Shown here one piece after another: positions 1-8,422 of a stretch of 64,000 bases of DNA. Under the pieces are notes generated by a model. It was not told the origin of the DNA, did no database searches, and saw only the letters and a program-made list of their open reading frames with translations. This stretch comes from a virus: the IMG/VR virus record IMGVR_UViG_3300015241_000001, positions 36,816-100,815 of that record; one strand, given 5' to 3'. How positions within the stretch are numbered: position 1 is the stretch's first letter; each line of letters opens with the position of its first letter. The position numbers were made by a program, and so were the translations under genes.

Positions 1-25
1 TAGTCCTTTCCGAGAGCTAAGCTAT

Positions 26-60
26 AGCGGGGATTCGGGCTCTCAACCTTGGTCCCCGCT
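26..60 (-). terminator. Hairpin after the leftmost capsid-block gene
   Basis: An 8-bp perfect stem, AGCGGGGA (26-33) with TCCCCGCT (53-60), lies just beyond the stop codon of the minus-strand gene ending at 68. There is no clear U-run after it, so it may be a weak terminator or a processing or stability hairpin. Confidence 0.4.
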
Positions 61-67
61 TTAGGAG

Positions 68-727
68 TTAGCTACCCCAGAAGGTATCGCCGAAGTCACC
101 GACAATGATGTCAGCAGTGAATCCGCCTGTAACTGCTACGCCAACCGTTAGCTGACGACCCAGAATCGGAGTGATGACAGCGGGAATAGCAGCTGCGGAC
201 TGAGCTGTGAACGGGGTGCCTGCAGGAAGCATCGTGATGATGTTACCTACTAGACCTGCTGCCGTGCCGATAAGAGCACCAGACAGGAATCCACCAACCT
301 GAATCCAAACGCCGCTGCCATTCAAGCTGGGAGGAGCGAGTGGGGTATTGGTTGGGTTCGCAACAAGACCGGCAATGTCGGTCGAGTTGGGCAGGAGCCA
401 GCCAGCTACGAAGACGTTGGCAATAGGTGCTGTCTGAGGTGCCGCAACCGTTCCGCCCATAGCCTCAGCGAATACCGGAGTGACAGTCGTGAACGTTGAG
501 TCCTTCCAATAGACCGGTGCCGGAGCTACAACCGGTGGTGTGGTAAGCAGCGTTGGGTTGTAATAGACGTACTTGAGTACAGCCGGCGATCCCAGACCAG
601 GCTGCGTGCTTGGCAGAGCCTGATTGATCGGAGGCGCGTACAGCGTTCCGTAGGGGTTCTTGCCCGGCTGGGCATCCAGGATCGTGCGCGGGTTACCACT
701 GGTCAAACGAACATAAGGAGTGTACAT
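68..727 (-). CDS. Putative structural protein downstream of major capsid protein
   Basis: A 219-residue protein rich in Ala, Pro, Thr, Val and Gly, without membrane segments or Cys motifs. A GGAGG ribosome binding site sits 8 nt before the ATG. It is the last gene of the minus-strand head block, directly after the capsid gene, where head decoration, head-completion or fibre proteins are often encoded. I do not recognise a family. The Gly/Ala/Val-rich C-terminal half (about residues 125-215) would suit a beta-rich virion protein, but this is inference from position and composition. Confidence 0.75.
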   Translation of the reverse strand: MYTPYVRLTSGNPRTILDAQPGKNPYGTLYAPPINQALPSTQPGLGSPAVLKYVYYNPTLLTTPPVVAPAPVYWKDSTFTTVTPVFAEAMGGTVAAPQTAPIANVFVAGWLLPNSTDIAGLVANPTNTPLAPPSLNGSGVWIQVGGFLSGALIGTAAGLVGNIITMLPAGTPFTAQSAAAIPAVITPILGRQLTVGVAVTGGFTADIIVGDFGDTFWGS

Positions 728-841
728 AGTGTTGCCTCCGTTTGGTTACTGCTGCCAGACTTTCGGACGCTGGCGGACCGGTTGCGATACGGAGGCAAGC
801 GAGGAAGGCTATTGCTAACCGACCTCGCTCACCCCTTACTC

Positions 842-1828
842 TTAGGTGTTCTGTACAGCGCTCAGAACAAAGCTGACCCTGGGCTGGCTGTTGACAATGT
901 CCCCGAGGAACATGGTTTGGCCAGCGCCGTCAACGGAATCAGGCAGTTCCTTGAAGCCGGTGAAGCCGAACTGGAAGAGAGGGTCCTCGACCACGTAAGC
1001 CTTCAGGAACTCGTCGCGGACGCCGAATACATAGCCGGGGCTAATATACTGGTCGACCATGACGCGCTTGTTGCCGTAGAACTTCAGGGACGTCGGGCCA
1101 AAGCTTGTGGTCCCTGGATCGTCATCCATGATGCGCTGCGCCGGGAACATACGCATCCATAGCGTGTCCCAGATGTTCTGCGTGGTGAAGACCAAGTTCG
1201 GCTGGATGTTGCCGAAGCTGCCGTTACCGATGGACTGCTGCAGGAGCTGAACCGAGATAGGAGCGTTCACAACCTGAGCATAGCCGTTGATGCCAGCGTT
1301 CGGACCGGTGCCGATACCTGCACGAGCCAGGCCGCCATATTGCGGATAGGTCGTACCGTCATCGTTGGCAGCCAGGAGACCGTCGAGAGCGTTCACACCC
1401 GAGACAACACCCTGACCGTCACGGAAGGTGTCCTGAGCGAGATACTGCATCATAGACTGATACAGGTTCGTCATCTGGACCTGAACGTAGGAGAGCGCTG
1501 CTGCCTCGCCTTGGTTCAGTGCGATCCGCTTACGGCTGAGAGTGACCGAGGTGTAGTACTCCTTCGGCTGGAAGACCATCGCGGTGTCGGTCTCAGCTGC
1601 CGAGATGTCAAACGTGCCACCGTCAACAGTGGGACCACCCTTGAGAGGTGCGTATTGCAGAGGTACCTGAATGTTCGTGCCGCTGAACACTTCGAAATTG
1701 CCTGGACGAAACAGGAACGGGAAAATGGTGGACACCTTGAAATACACGTCCTGAATCGTCGGCAGGATGTGTTGATACGTGATCGAGGTGAGGTTGTCGT
1801 AGAGCTGCTGGTTTCCCTGAAAGGGCAT
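842..1828 (-). CDS. Major capsid protein, HK97-fold type
   Basis: The 328-residue length and the layout suit an HK97-fold capsid protein: an N-terminal stretch predicted helical (residues 8-35), a region that could form the E-loop (about 50-110), an Ala/Gln-rich helix around 115-150, and a C-terminal domain that ends with a strand-rich segment. It follows the scaffold-like gene on the same strand, and the portal lies further upstream, the usual head-gene order. The start is set by a GGAGG site 7 nt before the ATG. The product would form the icosahedral shell. The assignment rests on sequence character plus neighbourhood; a structure prediction would settle it. Confidence 0.8.
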   Translation of the reverse strand: MPFQGNQQLYDNLTSITYQHILPTIQDVYFKVSTIFPFLFRPGNFEVFSGTNIQVPLQYAPLKGGPTVDGGTFDISAAETDTAMVFQPKEYYTSVTLSRKRIALNQGEAAALSYVQVQMTNLYQSMMQYLAQDTFRDGQGVVSGVNALDGLLAANDDGTTYPQYGGLARAGIGTGPNAGINGYAQVVNAPISVQLLQQSIGNGSFGNIQPNLVFTTQNIWDTLWMRMFPAQRIMDDDPGTTSFGPTSLKFYGNKRVMVDQYISPGYVFGVRDEFLKAYVVEDPLFQFGFTGFKELPDSVDGAGQTMFLGDIVNSQPRVSFVLSAVQNT

Positions 1829-1970
1829 ATTCGGTCCTCCGAGTTTTGCCAGCGGCTTGAGGCGGCTGGTTCTAAATTTTGAAGCTACAACTTTGCTGCC
1901 TTACTGCTACTACGACTGCGTGGAGCTAACTACTTTCAGCCGACTCAAGCCTTAGCGATGTTGCTGCTAC

Positions 1971-2759
1971 TTAGGCTCTCATCAGTTTTCTGAAATCTGC
2001 GACCATGGCGTCCTTTTGGTCGCCGGTCATTGAACCTGGTTGGTCAGTAATGCCGGTTACCTTGGCATTGGCCTGAACCATGCGAGCCAAAGGCGTATCG
2101 AGAGTAGAGAGTGTGCCGGGAACGTTAGCCGTAGCCCGAGCTGCAACACCTTCTTCGATACCGTCCTTGACGCGCTTTGTGATGCGGTCTTCGCTGACGA
2201 AAGCATCGTGCGCCTTGGTCATCGAAGGAAACTTGCCTGCGTTCTCGGGAGCGTTTAGAAACTCCTCGAACTTGGTTGTGTCGAGCTCTGTGCCGAACTC
2301 GCGATCGTGGCTGCGGTGAATGCGGATCAGCTCGTCGCTGCCCTTGATGGTTTTGCCCAATAGGCCAGCCTCGAATTCAGCAGCTTTGCTATTGAAGAAC
2401 TTCTCAGCCGCTTTCTCCATGATGGCCTGAGCGTCAGCAGACTTGATGCGCTCATCGATTTTGGGAATGTACTCGTCGGACAGGCGCTTATCGATCTTGT
2501 TCATCAGGAGATCGAGCTGAAGCTGGATCTCGCCTGCAGAGAGACCACCGCCGGTGCCTGTGCCTGTGCCTGTGGTTCGCTCACCGAGCTTAGGCAGCTG
2601 GGACTCGTCGCCGCGCACAAACGCATCGTATAGCGTGGCCTGAGCTTCAGCTTGCTGCCGTGCATCCGGGTTGCGCTCTACGAGTTGCTCGAACACTGCT
2701 TTATCCTCAGGTGTCGTGAACCGGTTCATCAGATCTTGTAGTGCTGCTGGTATAGCCAT
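1971..2759 (-). CDS. Putative capsid scaffolding protein
   Basis: A 262-residue hydrophilic, mostly helical and strongly charged protein lying immediately upstream of the capsid gene, where phage scaffolds are normally encoded. An N-terminal helical part (1-60) is followed by a Thr-Gly repeat linker (about 63-73, from a 6-bp repeated unit in the DNA), a coiled-coil-like charged middle and a short basic C-terminus (KLMRA), a typical capsid-binding end of scaffolds. No protease motif is seen. A GGGAG site precedes the ATG. The role is inferred from position, charge and helicity, not from a recognised family. Confidence 0.65.
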   Translation of the reverse strand: MAIPAALQDLMNRFTTPEDKAVFEQLVERNPDARQQAEAQATLYDAFVRGDESQLPKLGERTTGTGTGTGGGLSAGEIQLQLDLLMNKIDKRLSDEYIPKIDERIKSADAQAIMEKAAEKFFNSKAAEFEAGLLGKTIKGSDELIRIHRSHDREFGTELDTTKFEEFLNAPENAGKFPSMTKAHDAFVSEDRITKRVKDGIEEGVAARATANVPGTLSTLDTPLARMVQANAKVTGITDQPGSMTGDQKDAMVADFRKLMRA

Positions 2760-2820
2760 TGTGTTTCTCCCTTAGTGCCGGTGCGGGTTAGTGGTGCGTT
2801 AGACTGCCTCGTTTGAGTAC

Positions 2821-3234
2821 CTATGCTGCTGCTGTTCCGCCGCCTGCGCCGCCCAAGCCTGTTCCCAGATCCGGTGGAGCGCCTACGGTTTGATCCGCGG
2901 TTGGTGTCGTGCCTGGAACCATGGAACTGTCAAAATCTACGCCCATAACCTGCTTGAAGCCTTCCTTGAGAGCGTCCGCTGCGGCTTGGGTGTATTTCGT
3001 AATGTCCTGACCTTTAGGCTTCATGCTGCCGATTGAACCCAACAGGGCAATCAGCTTGGTTATGGTATCGACGTAGTTCTGCGTGTCCTTGTCGTTACCG
3101 CCGGCTCCGGCCGTTGCAGCTTGATCCGCCGGCGAAGTGCCCGGTCCACTCGACTGCTGCGCCATCATCTGACCCTGTTGGGAGTAGATACTTGGCGGTG
3201 CGCCGTTCTGTGGTGTTGCCGTCGGTTGAGCCAT
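2821..3234 (-). CDS. Hypothetical protein in the head block
   Basis: A 137-residue protein with disordered Gln/Pro/Gly/Ala-rich ends and one predicted amphipathic helical core (residues 50-100, with the segment TITKLIALLGSIGS). It lies between the scaffold-like gene and a small acidic gene on the same strand, with an AAGG-type site before the ATG. It could be a minor head or head-assembly protein. No family is recognised. Confidence 0.6.
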   Translation of the reverse strand: MAQPTATPQNGAPPSIYSQQGQMMAQQSSGPGTSPADQAATAGAGGNDKDTQNYVDTITKLIALLGSIGSMKPKGQDITKYTQAAADALKEGFKQVMGVDFDSSMVPGTTPTADQTVGAPPDLGTGLGGAGGGTAAA

Positions 3235-3323
3235 TGGTCAGTAGCCTTTCAAGTAAGTCAGGTTGCAGTTGAAGTTTGCTAAGGCTGAGGCTGAAGTCTT
3301 GCTGTCAGCCCCTACCTGCAAAC

Positions 3324-3560
3324 TTAGTGGCTCTTTGGCTGATTCTTCCGGTTGTCATCGATCGAATCCTGGAAGCAGATGTCGCGCTTCGGAACGAGCG
3401 GTGTCGCCGTGGTCGTCGATCCAGCCAGTTCGCCGAAGTTCACAAACGTGCCCTTGACCATGGACGGCTCGGGAACTTCCTCGCCATAGCTTGGCTTCAG
3501 CTCGGGATCGTCTGGGATCTCGTGGCCGGCATTGATGGAGTGGTGAGAGTGGCGTGCCAT
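3324..3560 (-). CDS. Small hypothetical protein
   Basis: A 78-residue protein, His-rich at the N-terminus (MARHSHHS), acidic and Pro-rich in the middle, with no recognisable domain. An AAGGAG site lies 8 nt before the ATG. It belongs to the short transcription unit downstream of the terminator at 3953-3981. Confidence 0.55.
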   Translation of the reverse strand: MARHSHHSINAGHEIPDDPELKPSYGEEVPEPSMVKGTFVNFGELAGSTTTATPLVPKRDICFQDSIDDNRKNQPKSH

Positions 3561-3664
3561 CGGGTAGTCTCCTTAGTTTGGTTTTGGGTCCCTGGTCGAG
3601 TTATCGATCAAGAACCCGATTGTTTGACGGTTGAGGCCAGATCCGAAGTTCGGATGCCTAAGGC

Positions 3665-3790
3665 TTAGCGCTTCTTGCGCTCCGAGGTCTTACGCTCGTG
3701 ACGCTTCTCTTCACGCTTTACCTTGTGCTTCTTCTCTTCGCGCTTGTGCTCCTCACGCTTCTCTTCTTTAGCTTCATGTTCCTTGCGCAT
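3665..3790 (-). CDS. 41-residue Lys/Glu/Arg-rich micro-protein
   Basis: A 41-codon reading frame whose product is almost entirely Lys, Glu, Arg and His, giving one predicted continuous charged helix with no hydrophobic residues apart from single Val, Ala and Met. An AGGAG site stands about 9 nt before the ATG, and the gene fills the space between two other minus-strand genes. Function unknown; nucleic-acid or capsid-interior binding are possible guesses. The composition could in principle be a chance product of a purine-rich strand, but the start signal and position favour a real gene. Confidence 0.55.
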   Translation of the reverse strand: MRKEHEAKEEKREEHKREEKKHKVKREEKRHERKTSERKKR

Positions 3791-3905
3791 CGGGTTTTTC
3801 TCCTAGAGGGTACGAACTAGCGATGGCCAAAACCACTGCTGTCATGGCTATAGCAACAGGCAGGGGAGGGTTGAGGCAATGGTTTTTAGGGTTTTTCTGA
3901 GGGAG

Positions 3906-3923
3906 CTACATGAAGGCGTGTAA
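3906..3923. promoter_or_regulatory. Copy 1 of the 18-bp palindromic operator
   Basis: Reads CTACATGAAGGCGTGTAA, matching the window consensus CTACAYGNNNNCRTGTAA. It lies between the terminator of the portal unit and the downstream minus-strand genes. Read on the plus strand it is followed by TAATTT as a possible -10, but no -35 is present, so it may act purely as an operator. Confidence 0.65.
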
Positions 3924-3952
3924 TTTAGTAGAGGAAGTCTGCTTCAAGACAC

Positions 3953-3981
3953 AAAAAAGAGGGCCTACACTCAATAGGCCC
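3953..3981 (-). terminator. Rho-independent terminator after the portal unit
   Basis: On the minus strand a perfect 7-bp stem (GGGCCTA/TAGGCCC, 7-nt loop) is followed by TCTTTTTT. It lies downstream of the gene ending at 4056 and would end transcription coming from the portal operon. Confidence 0.85.
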
Positions 3982-4055
3982 ATCGCAGAATAAACATTGG
4001 CTTCCCACAACACAGGTAGAGTAGCACACGAGCGAGCGCGTGCATGCAAGATATG

Positions 4056-4343
4056 TTATTTGCGATTTACTGAGCGGACTCCGGCTGTGCGCTGCTTGGG
4101 AATGCTTGGACCGCCAGCTTTGCGCGGTTTGGTGCCGCGGGTGGGCAGCTTTTTGGCGGGTGCGGTCACGCGCGGCGCGGTGGTGGCTGAAGTTGAGCTG
4201 TTGCGTGTTGAAGTTACACGATTGGGCAGCTTTTTGATGTTGGGCGTGGCGGCAGCCCATTCTTTGGGCATGGACTTGGGCAGGTCACCGCGAGCGGCGG
4301 CGGCGAACATGAAACGTTGCTGGGCTTTTGACTTGAATGGCAT
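4056..4343 (-). CDS. DUF3008-like small basic phage protein
   Basis: A 95-residue very basic protein. Its first 35 residues (MPFKSKAQQRFMFAAAARG, then a PK-x-W-A-x-x-T-P pattern) match the start of small proteins common in phages and prophages of the DUF3008 kind. The rest is a Thr/Ser/Lys/Pro-rich tail without structure. It sits 12 bp downstream of the portal gene and is the last gene before a strong terminator. Function unknown; DNA binding is possible from charge. Confidence 0.65.
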   Translation of the reverse strand: MPFKSKAQQRFMFAAAARGDLPKSMPKEWAAATPNIKKLPNRVTSTRNSSTSATTAPRVTAPAKKLPTRGTKPRKAGGPSIPKQRTAGVRSVNRK

Positions 4344-4355
4344 GGTACGCCTCCG

Positions 4356-6176
4356 TTAGTGCGGTCCTTGTGGTCCTTGTTTCGCCTGCGCCGCAGCGGC
4401 ATTCGCCACCATAGCCAGCTTCAGCTTGTCCAGCGCCTCTTCCTTGAGCTCTCGCTCGTTCTGGTCCATGTCCACGTTCGCATCAAGCACGCGGAACAGG
4501 TTCTTACGGCTGAGGTCGCCAGTGCGGCGAAGCACAGCTGCCATCTGGACCCTGGTTTCCTTGTCAAAGGTCAACGCAGAGCCGGGCCGGATCGAGAATT
4601 GGAATTTTCGTACTACTTCTTCAGGCCGAGTGCCGGAGTGCGTGTTCAGCATGGAGCCGTATAGAGGCTGGAAATCGCTCGGCATGATGCCGTCCTCGCC
4701 AAGGATGGCAACGCGGTGGCCCACAGTGTAGAACTGCAGCATGTTCGACATGACGAGCTGGCCGGCTTTGGTCATGAAACGCTCTAAGGCTCGGCCCATG
4801 ACCCGGACCAGGGCCGAGCGCGAGTTGTTGATGAGTTCCAGCGAATCATGCGACGGAATTTGGTCCTTGGCAGCAGCATCGTTGATCGCAGAGCTGCCGG
4901 TAGACTTGTCCATTTCGTCCTGAATCATCTGGGCGAAGGGCATGGCCAGGCTCGGAATCTCAGGTTGCGGTCGGAACGTAGGTGCCGAGCCAGAATTCTG
5001 GTTGAATTCGAGCTTGCCTCCAGAGATCGTGGTCGAGATATTGTCCAGATCGCCGCGGGAGACGGAGTTGCGCGGCGCGATGATCGTTGGCGTCAGGCCA
5101 GCCTTGATGGTTTCGAGGAGGCCAGACATGATCCGGTTCAGGACATCCTGCGGACCGATCTGGTTGCCCATAACCGACATGCCTTCAGCGGCCCACGGTC
5201 CCTTGAGAGGCTTGAAGTCCACGTAGGGATGATGCTGGTTGTAGAAATATGGGTTGCAGGTGTCGTCCAGGACCTTTTTGCCTGCGGTCACGACGAGTCG
5301 GCCGCGAGGGTAGAGTGGTTGGCCGGGAGCGACCTTGTAGCCCCAGTTGGCCTTGGCTGGACCCATCTGAATGGTCTCGCCAGTCTCGTTCAGGCTCGGG
5401 TCAAGCATCCAGAACTGGCGCATCATCGCCATCGGATAGAGTTGTTCGGAGCCGTTGGCACCGCCGGACTTGACGCCGAGGACGCGACGCATCTGTGGCG
5501 AGAGTTTGGACCATTCAGCCGAGGAGAGCGAGCTGGGTCGCATCGGCTGAGCCAGAGCTGTGATCCCAGGCGCTTCAGGTTCAACGTCGCGTGCCAGGTC
5601 GCCGTAGCGTCGGATCAGGGAGGCTATGCTGACTAGGTCCTTCTCGATGACGCACTCGGATTTTTCCAGGCTGCCATCGCCGCCGAGAATACTAAGCTTC
5701 ATCGGATTGATCGAGATGATCTCGGTGTCGCCGTAGCCACCCTTGAGCTTGGGGTTCCACTGGACTTTGCCGAAGCCACGGGCGAGGAGTCCCATGCCCA
5801 CGATGTCTTGGAGGGCTTCGGGATAGCCAGGATCGGTGGCCCAGAATTGCAGGAACTGCGTCAGCTTGGCCTGGATTGTAGAGAAGTCGTTGTGTCGGTC
5901 CCAGACCTTGATCTGAGGTTCCGGCTTGCCTTCGGTCAACAGGGATACGAGTTCCCAGTACTGCCGGAACATATGGTTTGTGACGGGGCGCGCAGAGCCA
6001 TAGGCTGTAGGCCGGTTGGGCCACTGATTACCGCACAGATATTGGATGATCTTGGGAAACAACTTCAAGGCAGGCGACTGCGAAGTCTCTTCTTCGGCCT
6101 GGCGGACTGCTAGCTCTGTCCAGGCAATCACTTCGGCTTCGAGTTTGGCTGGCGGTATCGTGCTGAACTTTGGCAT
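4356..6176 (-). CDS. Portal protein
   Basis: A 606-residue protein with features of a phage portal: an N-terminal helical region with aromatic residues (about 35-90), a strand-rich wing, a long central helical stretch (about 395-470) and a helical C-terminal stem region ending in an Ala/Gln/Gly tail. The portal dodecamer forms the DNA entry channel of the capsid and is the docking site for the terminase. It lies upstream of scaffold and capsid genes on the same strand. It is longer than HK97-type portals and nearer the size of P22-type or related podoviral portals. I cannot see which subfamily it belongs to. Confidence 0.8.
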   Translation of the reverse strand: MPKFSTIPPAKLEAEVIAWTELAVRQAEEETSQSPALKLFPKIIQYLCGNQWPNRPTAYGSARPVTNHMFRQYWELVSLLTEGKPEPQIKVWDRHNDFSTIQAKLTQFLQFWATDPGYPEALQDIVGMGLLARGFGKVQWNPKLKGGYGDTEIISINPMKLSILGGDGSLEKSECVIEKDLVSIASLIRRYGDLARDVEPEAPGITALAQPMRPSSLSSAEWSKLSPQMRRVLGVKSGGANGSEQLYPMAMMRQFWMLDPSLNETGETIQMGPAKANWGYKVAPGQPLYPRGRLVVTAGKKVLDDTCNPYFYNQHHPYVDFKPLKGPWAAEGMSVMGNQIGPQDVLNRIMSGLLETIKAGLTPTIIAPRNSVSRGDLDNISTTISGGKLEFNQNSGSAPTFRPQPEIPSLAMPFAQMIQDEMDKSTGSSAINDAAAKDQIPSHDSLELINNSRSALVRVMGRALERFMTKAGQLVMSNMLQFYTVGHRVAILGEDGIMPSDFQPLYGSMLNTHSGTRPEEVVRKFQFSIRPGSALTFDKETRVQMAAVLRRTGDLSRKNLFRVLDANVDMDQNERELKEEALDKLKLAMVANAAAAQAKQGPQGPH

Positions 6177-6278
6177 GCTGTCGCAGATCCTGTTGAAGCT
6201 TCAGAGGTAGAGTCGCATGGCGGTGCGGTGCACGGCAAGGTTTTTAGCCGGAAGTTTTTGGCTGGCTGCCGAGTAGTC

Positions 6279-7040
6279 CTACCTGCGGCTCAGATCCTGA
6301 GGCTTGGCGATGTGTGCGATTGGCGATACAGCGCCTGCAGGGAGCGGCTTCGGCCGAGGCGGCGGTGGCTGGTTGGAGGCAGCCTGCGGCTGTTGGTGGT
6401 AGTACTCAGGATCGTCAGGGTCGATGATCTGGGGAAACTGGGTTTGCGGTGGCAGAGCGAGTGAGTCGGGGTCAATCGCAGGCTGCTGGCTGCCCGTACC
6501 AAGTAAGGCACTCAGAGCGCCAAGGCCGTTGGTGGCCTGCTGTCCGCCACCAAGTGCGCCGATGAGTTTCAGGACTGGTTCCAGGACCTTTTGCTGCATG
6601 CGCGCTTCGTCCAGGGACTTTTTGACTTCGATATAGGCTTTGGCTAGGCCCACGATATCGCGTCCCTTGGTAATCGTCATGTTCAGTTCTTTGCTCAGGT
6701 CGGCGAGCTCACGCGCATACTGGCCTTCGAGGAGGACGGTATCGTCATCGACGAGCGCGTGAAAGAGGGCACAGAGGGTTGTTTGGAGGTTCACTGGGAA
6801 TTTCGATTGGAGGGTAGCGAGGTCGCTGGGGTAGATCCACATCGGCTGCGCTATGGTGTTCGGGGGCTGCTTCTCGGCCATAACCATCTGCTGCATGCGT
6901 GGCTTGCGGGCCATCAGGGTCTGGTACTCCCACTGATGCTTGTTGACCTGGCAGAACATGCCTTTTTGCTCGTTGATGATCAGCGAATCGATGCCTTGAC
7001 GGTCGCATGCTGGACAATATATGCCTGTGTGCTTGGACAT
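6279..7040 (-). CDS. Hypothetical protein with N-terminal Cys knuckle
   Basis: A 253-residue protein with a probable zinc knuckle at the N-terminus (CPACDRQG at about 9-16, then Cys30 and His35), a helical middle (about 95-160) and a Pro/Gln-rich disordered C-terminus. It is the first gene of the portal unit, with GAGGAA before the ATG and an operator copy only 13 bp further upstream. The role is unknown. Cys knuckle plus helices could suit an accessory packaging or head-assembly factor, but this is speculative. Confidence 0.65.
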   Translation of the reverse strand: MSKHTGIYCPACDRQGIDSLIINEQKGMFCQVNKHQWEYQTLMARKPRMQQMVMAEKQPPNTIAQPMWIYPSDLATLQSKFPVNLQTTLCALFHALVDDDTVLLEGQYARELADLSKELNMTITKGRDIVGLAKAYIEVKKSLDEARMQQKVLEPVLKLIGALGGGQQATNGLGALSALLGTGSQQPAIDPDSLALPPQTQFPQIIDPDDPEYYHQQPQAASNQPPPPRPKPLPAGAVSPIAHIAKPQDLSRR

Positions 7041-7052
7041 GTGGTTCCTCAG

Positions 7053-7070
7053 CTACACGTTATCATGTAA
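7053..7070. promoter_or_regulatory. Copy 2 of the 18-bp palindromic operator
   Basis: Reads CTACACGTTATCATGTAA and lies directly upstream of the ribosome binding site of the minus-strand gene starting at 7040. No convincing -35/-10 pair is seen in either direction, so it looks like an operator or a transcription roadblock for the portal operon. Confidence 0.65.
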
Positions 7071-7091
7071 AGCCGGGTGAGGGAAGCAGGT

Positions 7092-7283
7092 TCAGCGCAG
7101 CAGGATCGTACCGTGACCAAGGCCGCCTGTCAGCAACTCGATCAAGGCTACGAGAAAAGTCACAGCTACGATCAGGCGTACGATCCAGACGAACTGAGGC
7201 GGGATCGGAATCAAGCTGACGATGTAACTGATGATGCCGAAGATGATGAACAGGATCAGGAGCGAGATCAGAAAGCTGAGCAT
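7092..7283 (-). CDS. Small two-segment membrane protein
   Basis: A 63-residue protein with two long hydrophobic segments (about 1-24 and 31-55), separated by a short Pro-containing turn, and a short polar tail. The inner ATG at 7283 is chosen because GAGG stands 9 nt before it; a longer start at 7298 has no such site. Small two-helix membrane proteins in phages include holins, but this one is not next to the lysozyme gene at 62.6-63.2 kb. Confidence 0.65.
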   Translation of the reverse strand: MLSFLISLLILFIIFGIISYIVSLIPIPPQFVWIVRLIVAVTFLVALIELLTGGLGHGTILLR

Positions 7284-7335
7284 GGCTAGAAACCTCATAT
7301 GGGTCGGATGCAGCGTGCGGAAGCTGGGTTGGTTA

Positions 7336-7364
7336 TTGACATGTTACATGAATCGATGTAAAGT
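7336..7364 (+). promoter_or_regulatory. Sigma70-like promoter with embedded operator (copy 3)
   Basis: TTGACA (7336-7341), a 17-bp spacer and TAAAGT (7359-7364). The spacer is occupied by the operator TTACATGAATCGATGTAA (7344-7361). The predicted start of transcription falls on or next to the ATG at 7371, which has no ribosome binding site, so the mRNA would be leaderless. Confidence 0.75.
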
Positions 7365-7370
7365 CGTGGC

Positions 7371-7757
7371 ATGTTGAAGCCTTCTAAGTCCGATGAAGTC
7401 CACCCAGAAGTGCAGCATATGGTCGATCTGCACCGCAGGATGTCGTTGTTGGGCGCAGATGTTGATCGCAGCCGGCATGACAACACGCAGCATCTGGAAG
7501 ATATCAAGGAAATTGTGTTGACGATTCAGGAGTGGCAGAGGAAGCAGACTTGGTGGGCGGTGGGCACGGTGTTGGCGTTTGGCGTTGGGCTATCGCCAGC
7601 GTGGGCTAGAGAGGTGGAGATCGCTTTTGGTGGGACTGTACTTGGGACAGGACTTCTGATATGGATCCTTATCGCGGCGGTAGATTTTATCAAGGATGCC
7701 GTGCAACACCGCAAGGAACGTAGGGCGGCAGAGCCCGGAAAGGCAGGTCAGCCATGA
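7371..7757 (+). CDS. Membrane protein with N-terminal coiled-coil
   Basis: 128 residues: a polar, predicted helical N-terminal region (1-60), then two hydrophobic segments (about 61-80 and 85-108) and a basic tail. It is the first gene of a plus-strand operon and overlaps the next gene by 4 nt (ATGA). No Shine-Dalgarno sequence precedes its ATG, fitting leaderless expression from the promoter at 7336. The coiled-coil plus membrane layout is seen in several phage lysis or exclusion proteins, but no family is recognised. Confidence 0.65.
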   Translation: MLKPSKSDEVHPEVQHMVDLHRRMSLLGADVDRSRHDNTQHLEDIKEIVLTIQEWQRKQTWWAVGTVLAFGVGLSPAWAREVEIAFGGTVLGTGLLIWILIAAVDFIKDAVQHRKERRAAEPGKAGQP

Positions 7758-8248
7758 TGTTTTTTAAGGTTCCGATGGTAGATGGTGGCAAGGTGGATGA
7801 TGAGTGGGAGTTTGGCGAGACCAATGGGTCAGACGGTGATCTGGAGGAAGTCAGGAGCTTCTGGGGCTTACTGTGCAACTGGGTTGTGGCTGGATCGATT
7901 TTAGTCGGCGCTGCTGCAGCAGTTTGGACGTTTGTACTGAAACCAATACCAAACTGCACGATCATAGTCTCCGCTACGGGGTATCGCCAGGAGTATGTGT
8001 GGATTGGCCAAGGCAGTCGAGAGTGCGGTCGAGTCTGGCACAACACCAATGATGCGATTTGGCATGCACGGCTTAGTTTTCCCCGGCAGGATCGAGAGTT
8101 TACGAGTATCGGCAAGACTTTCCTATATATGAACAGTCACTGCACGCCACAGGGGCCTTACAGGGTACAGATGCGCGACGACGGCAGCCATCCTGAAGTG
8201 GTCTGGGATTTTGCTGGAGACAAGGTTCATCCGCGGGCGGATAAGTAG
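7754..8248 (+). CDS. Single-pass membrane protein with extracytoplasmic domain
   Basis: 164 residues with an acidic N-terminal part (1-35), one transmembrane segment (about 41-63) and a C-terminal domain of some 100 residues holding three Cys (about 73, 95 and 131). The start overlaps the upstream stop. It is probably anchored in the cytoplasmic membrane with the C-terminal domain outside. Function unknown. Confidence 0.65.
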   Translation: MMFFKVPMVDGGKVDDEWEFGETNGSDGDLEEVRSFWGLLCNWVVAGSILVGAAAAVWTFVLKPIPNCTIIVSATGYRQEYVWIGQGSRECGRVWHNTNDAIWHARLSFPRQDREFTSIGKTFLYMNSHCTPQGPYRVQMRDDGSHPEVVWDFAGDKVHPRADK

Positions 8249-8422
8249 ATGAAGCGCTGGCTGCGTTGGGCAAAGGCGTTGGTGGGTGATATCAAGTTCG
8301 CCTGGCGCTATCGAGGCTATCAGATTTATGTGGAGCATTTTCCAGTCAGTGCGTGGGTGTTGAGGACTTATATCAGACGTCATGGAGAGGTTGATTGGTA
8401 TGCGATACGGAAAGAAAAGTAA
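8249..8422 (+). CDS. 57-residue basic, Trp/Tyr-rich protein
   Basis: A short reading frame starting directly after the preceding stop codon (TAG-ATG), giving a basic protein with many Trp, Tyr and Arg (MKRWLRWAKALVGD at the N-terminus). Back-to-back placement suggests translational coupling. It overlaps the next gene's start at 8400 by 23 nt. Function unknown. Confidence 0.55.
   Translation: MKRWLRWAKALVGDIKFAWRYRGYQIYVEHFPVSAWVLRTYIRRHGEVDWYAIRKEK

Noticed and set aside
2545-2575. Short 6-bp repeat as regulatory element
   Set aside because: The repeat is inside the scaffold gene and only encodes a Thr-Gly linker.
4848-5636. Long plus-strand frame of 262 codons
   Set aside because: It lies entirely opposite the portal gene, has an Arg/His-rich mirror-type composition and no ribosome binding site.
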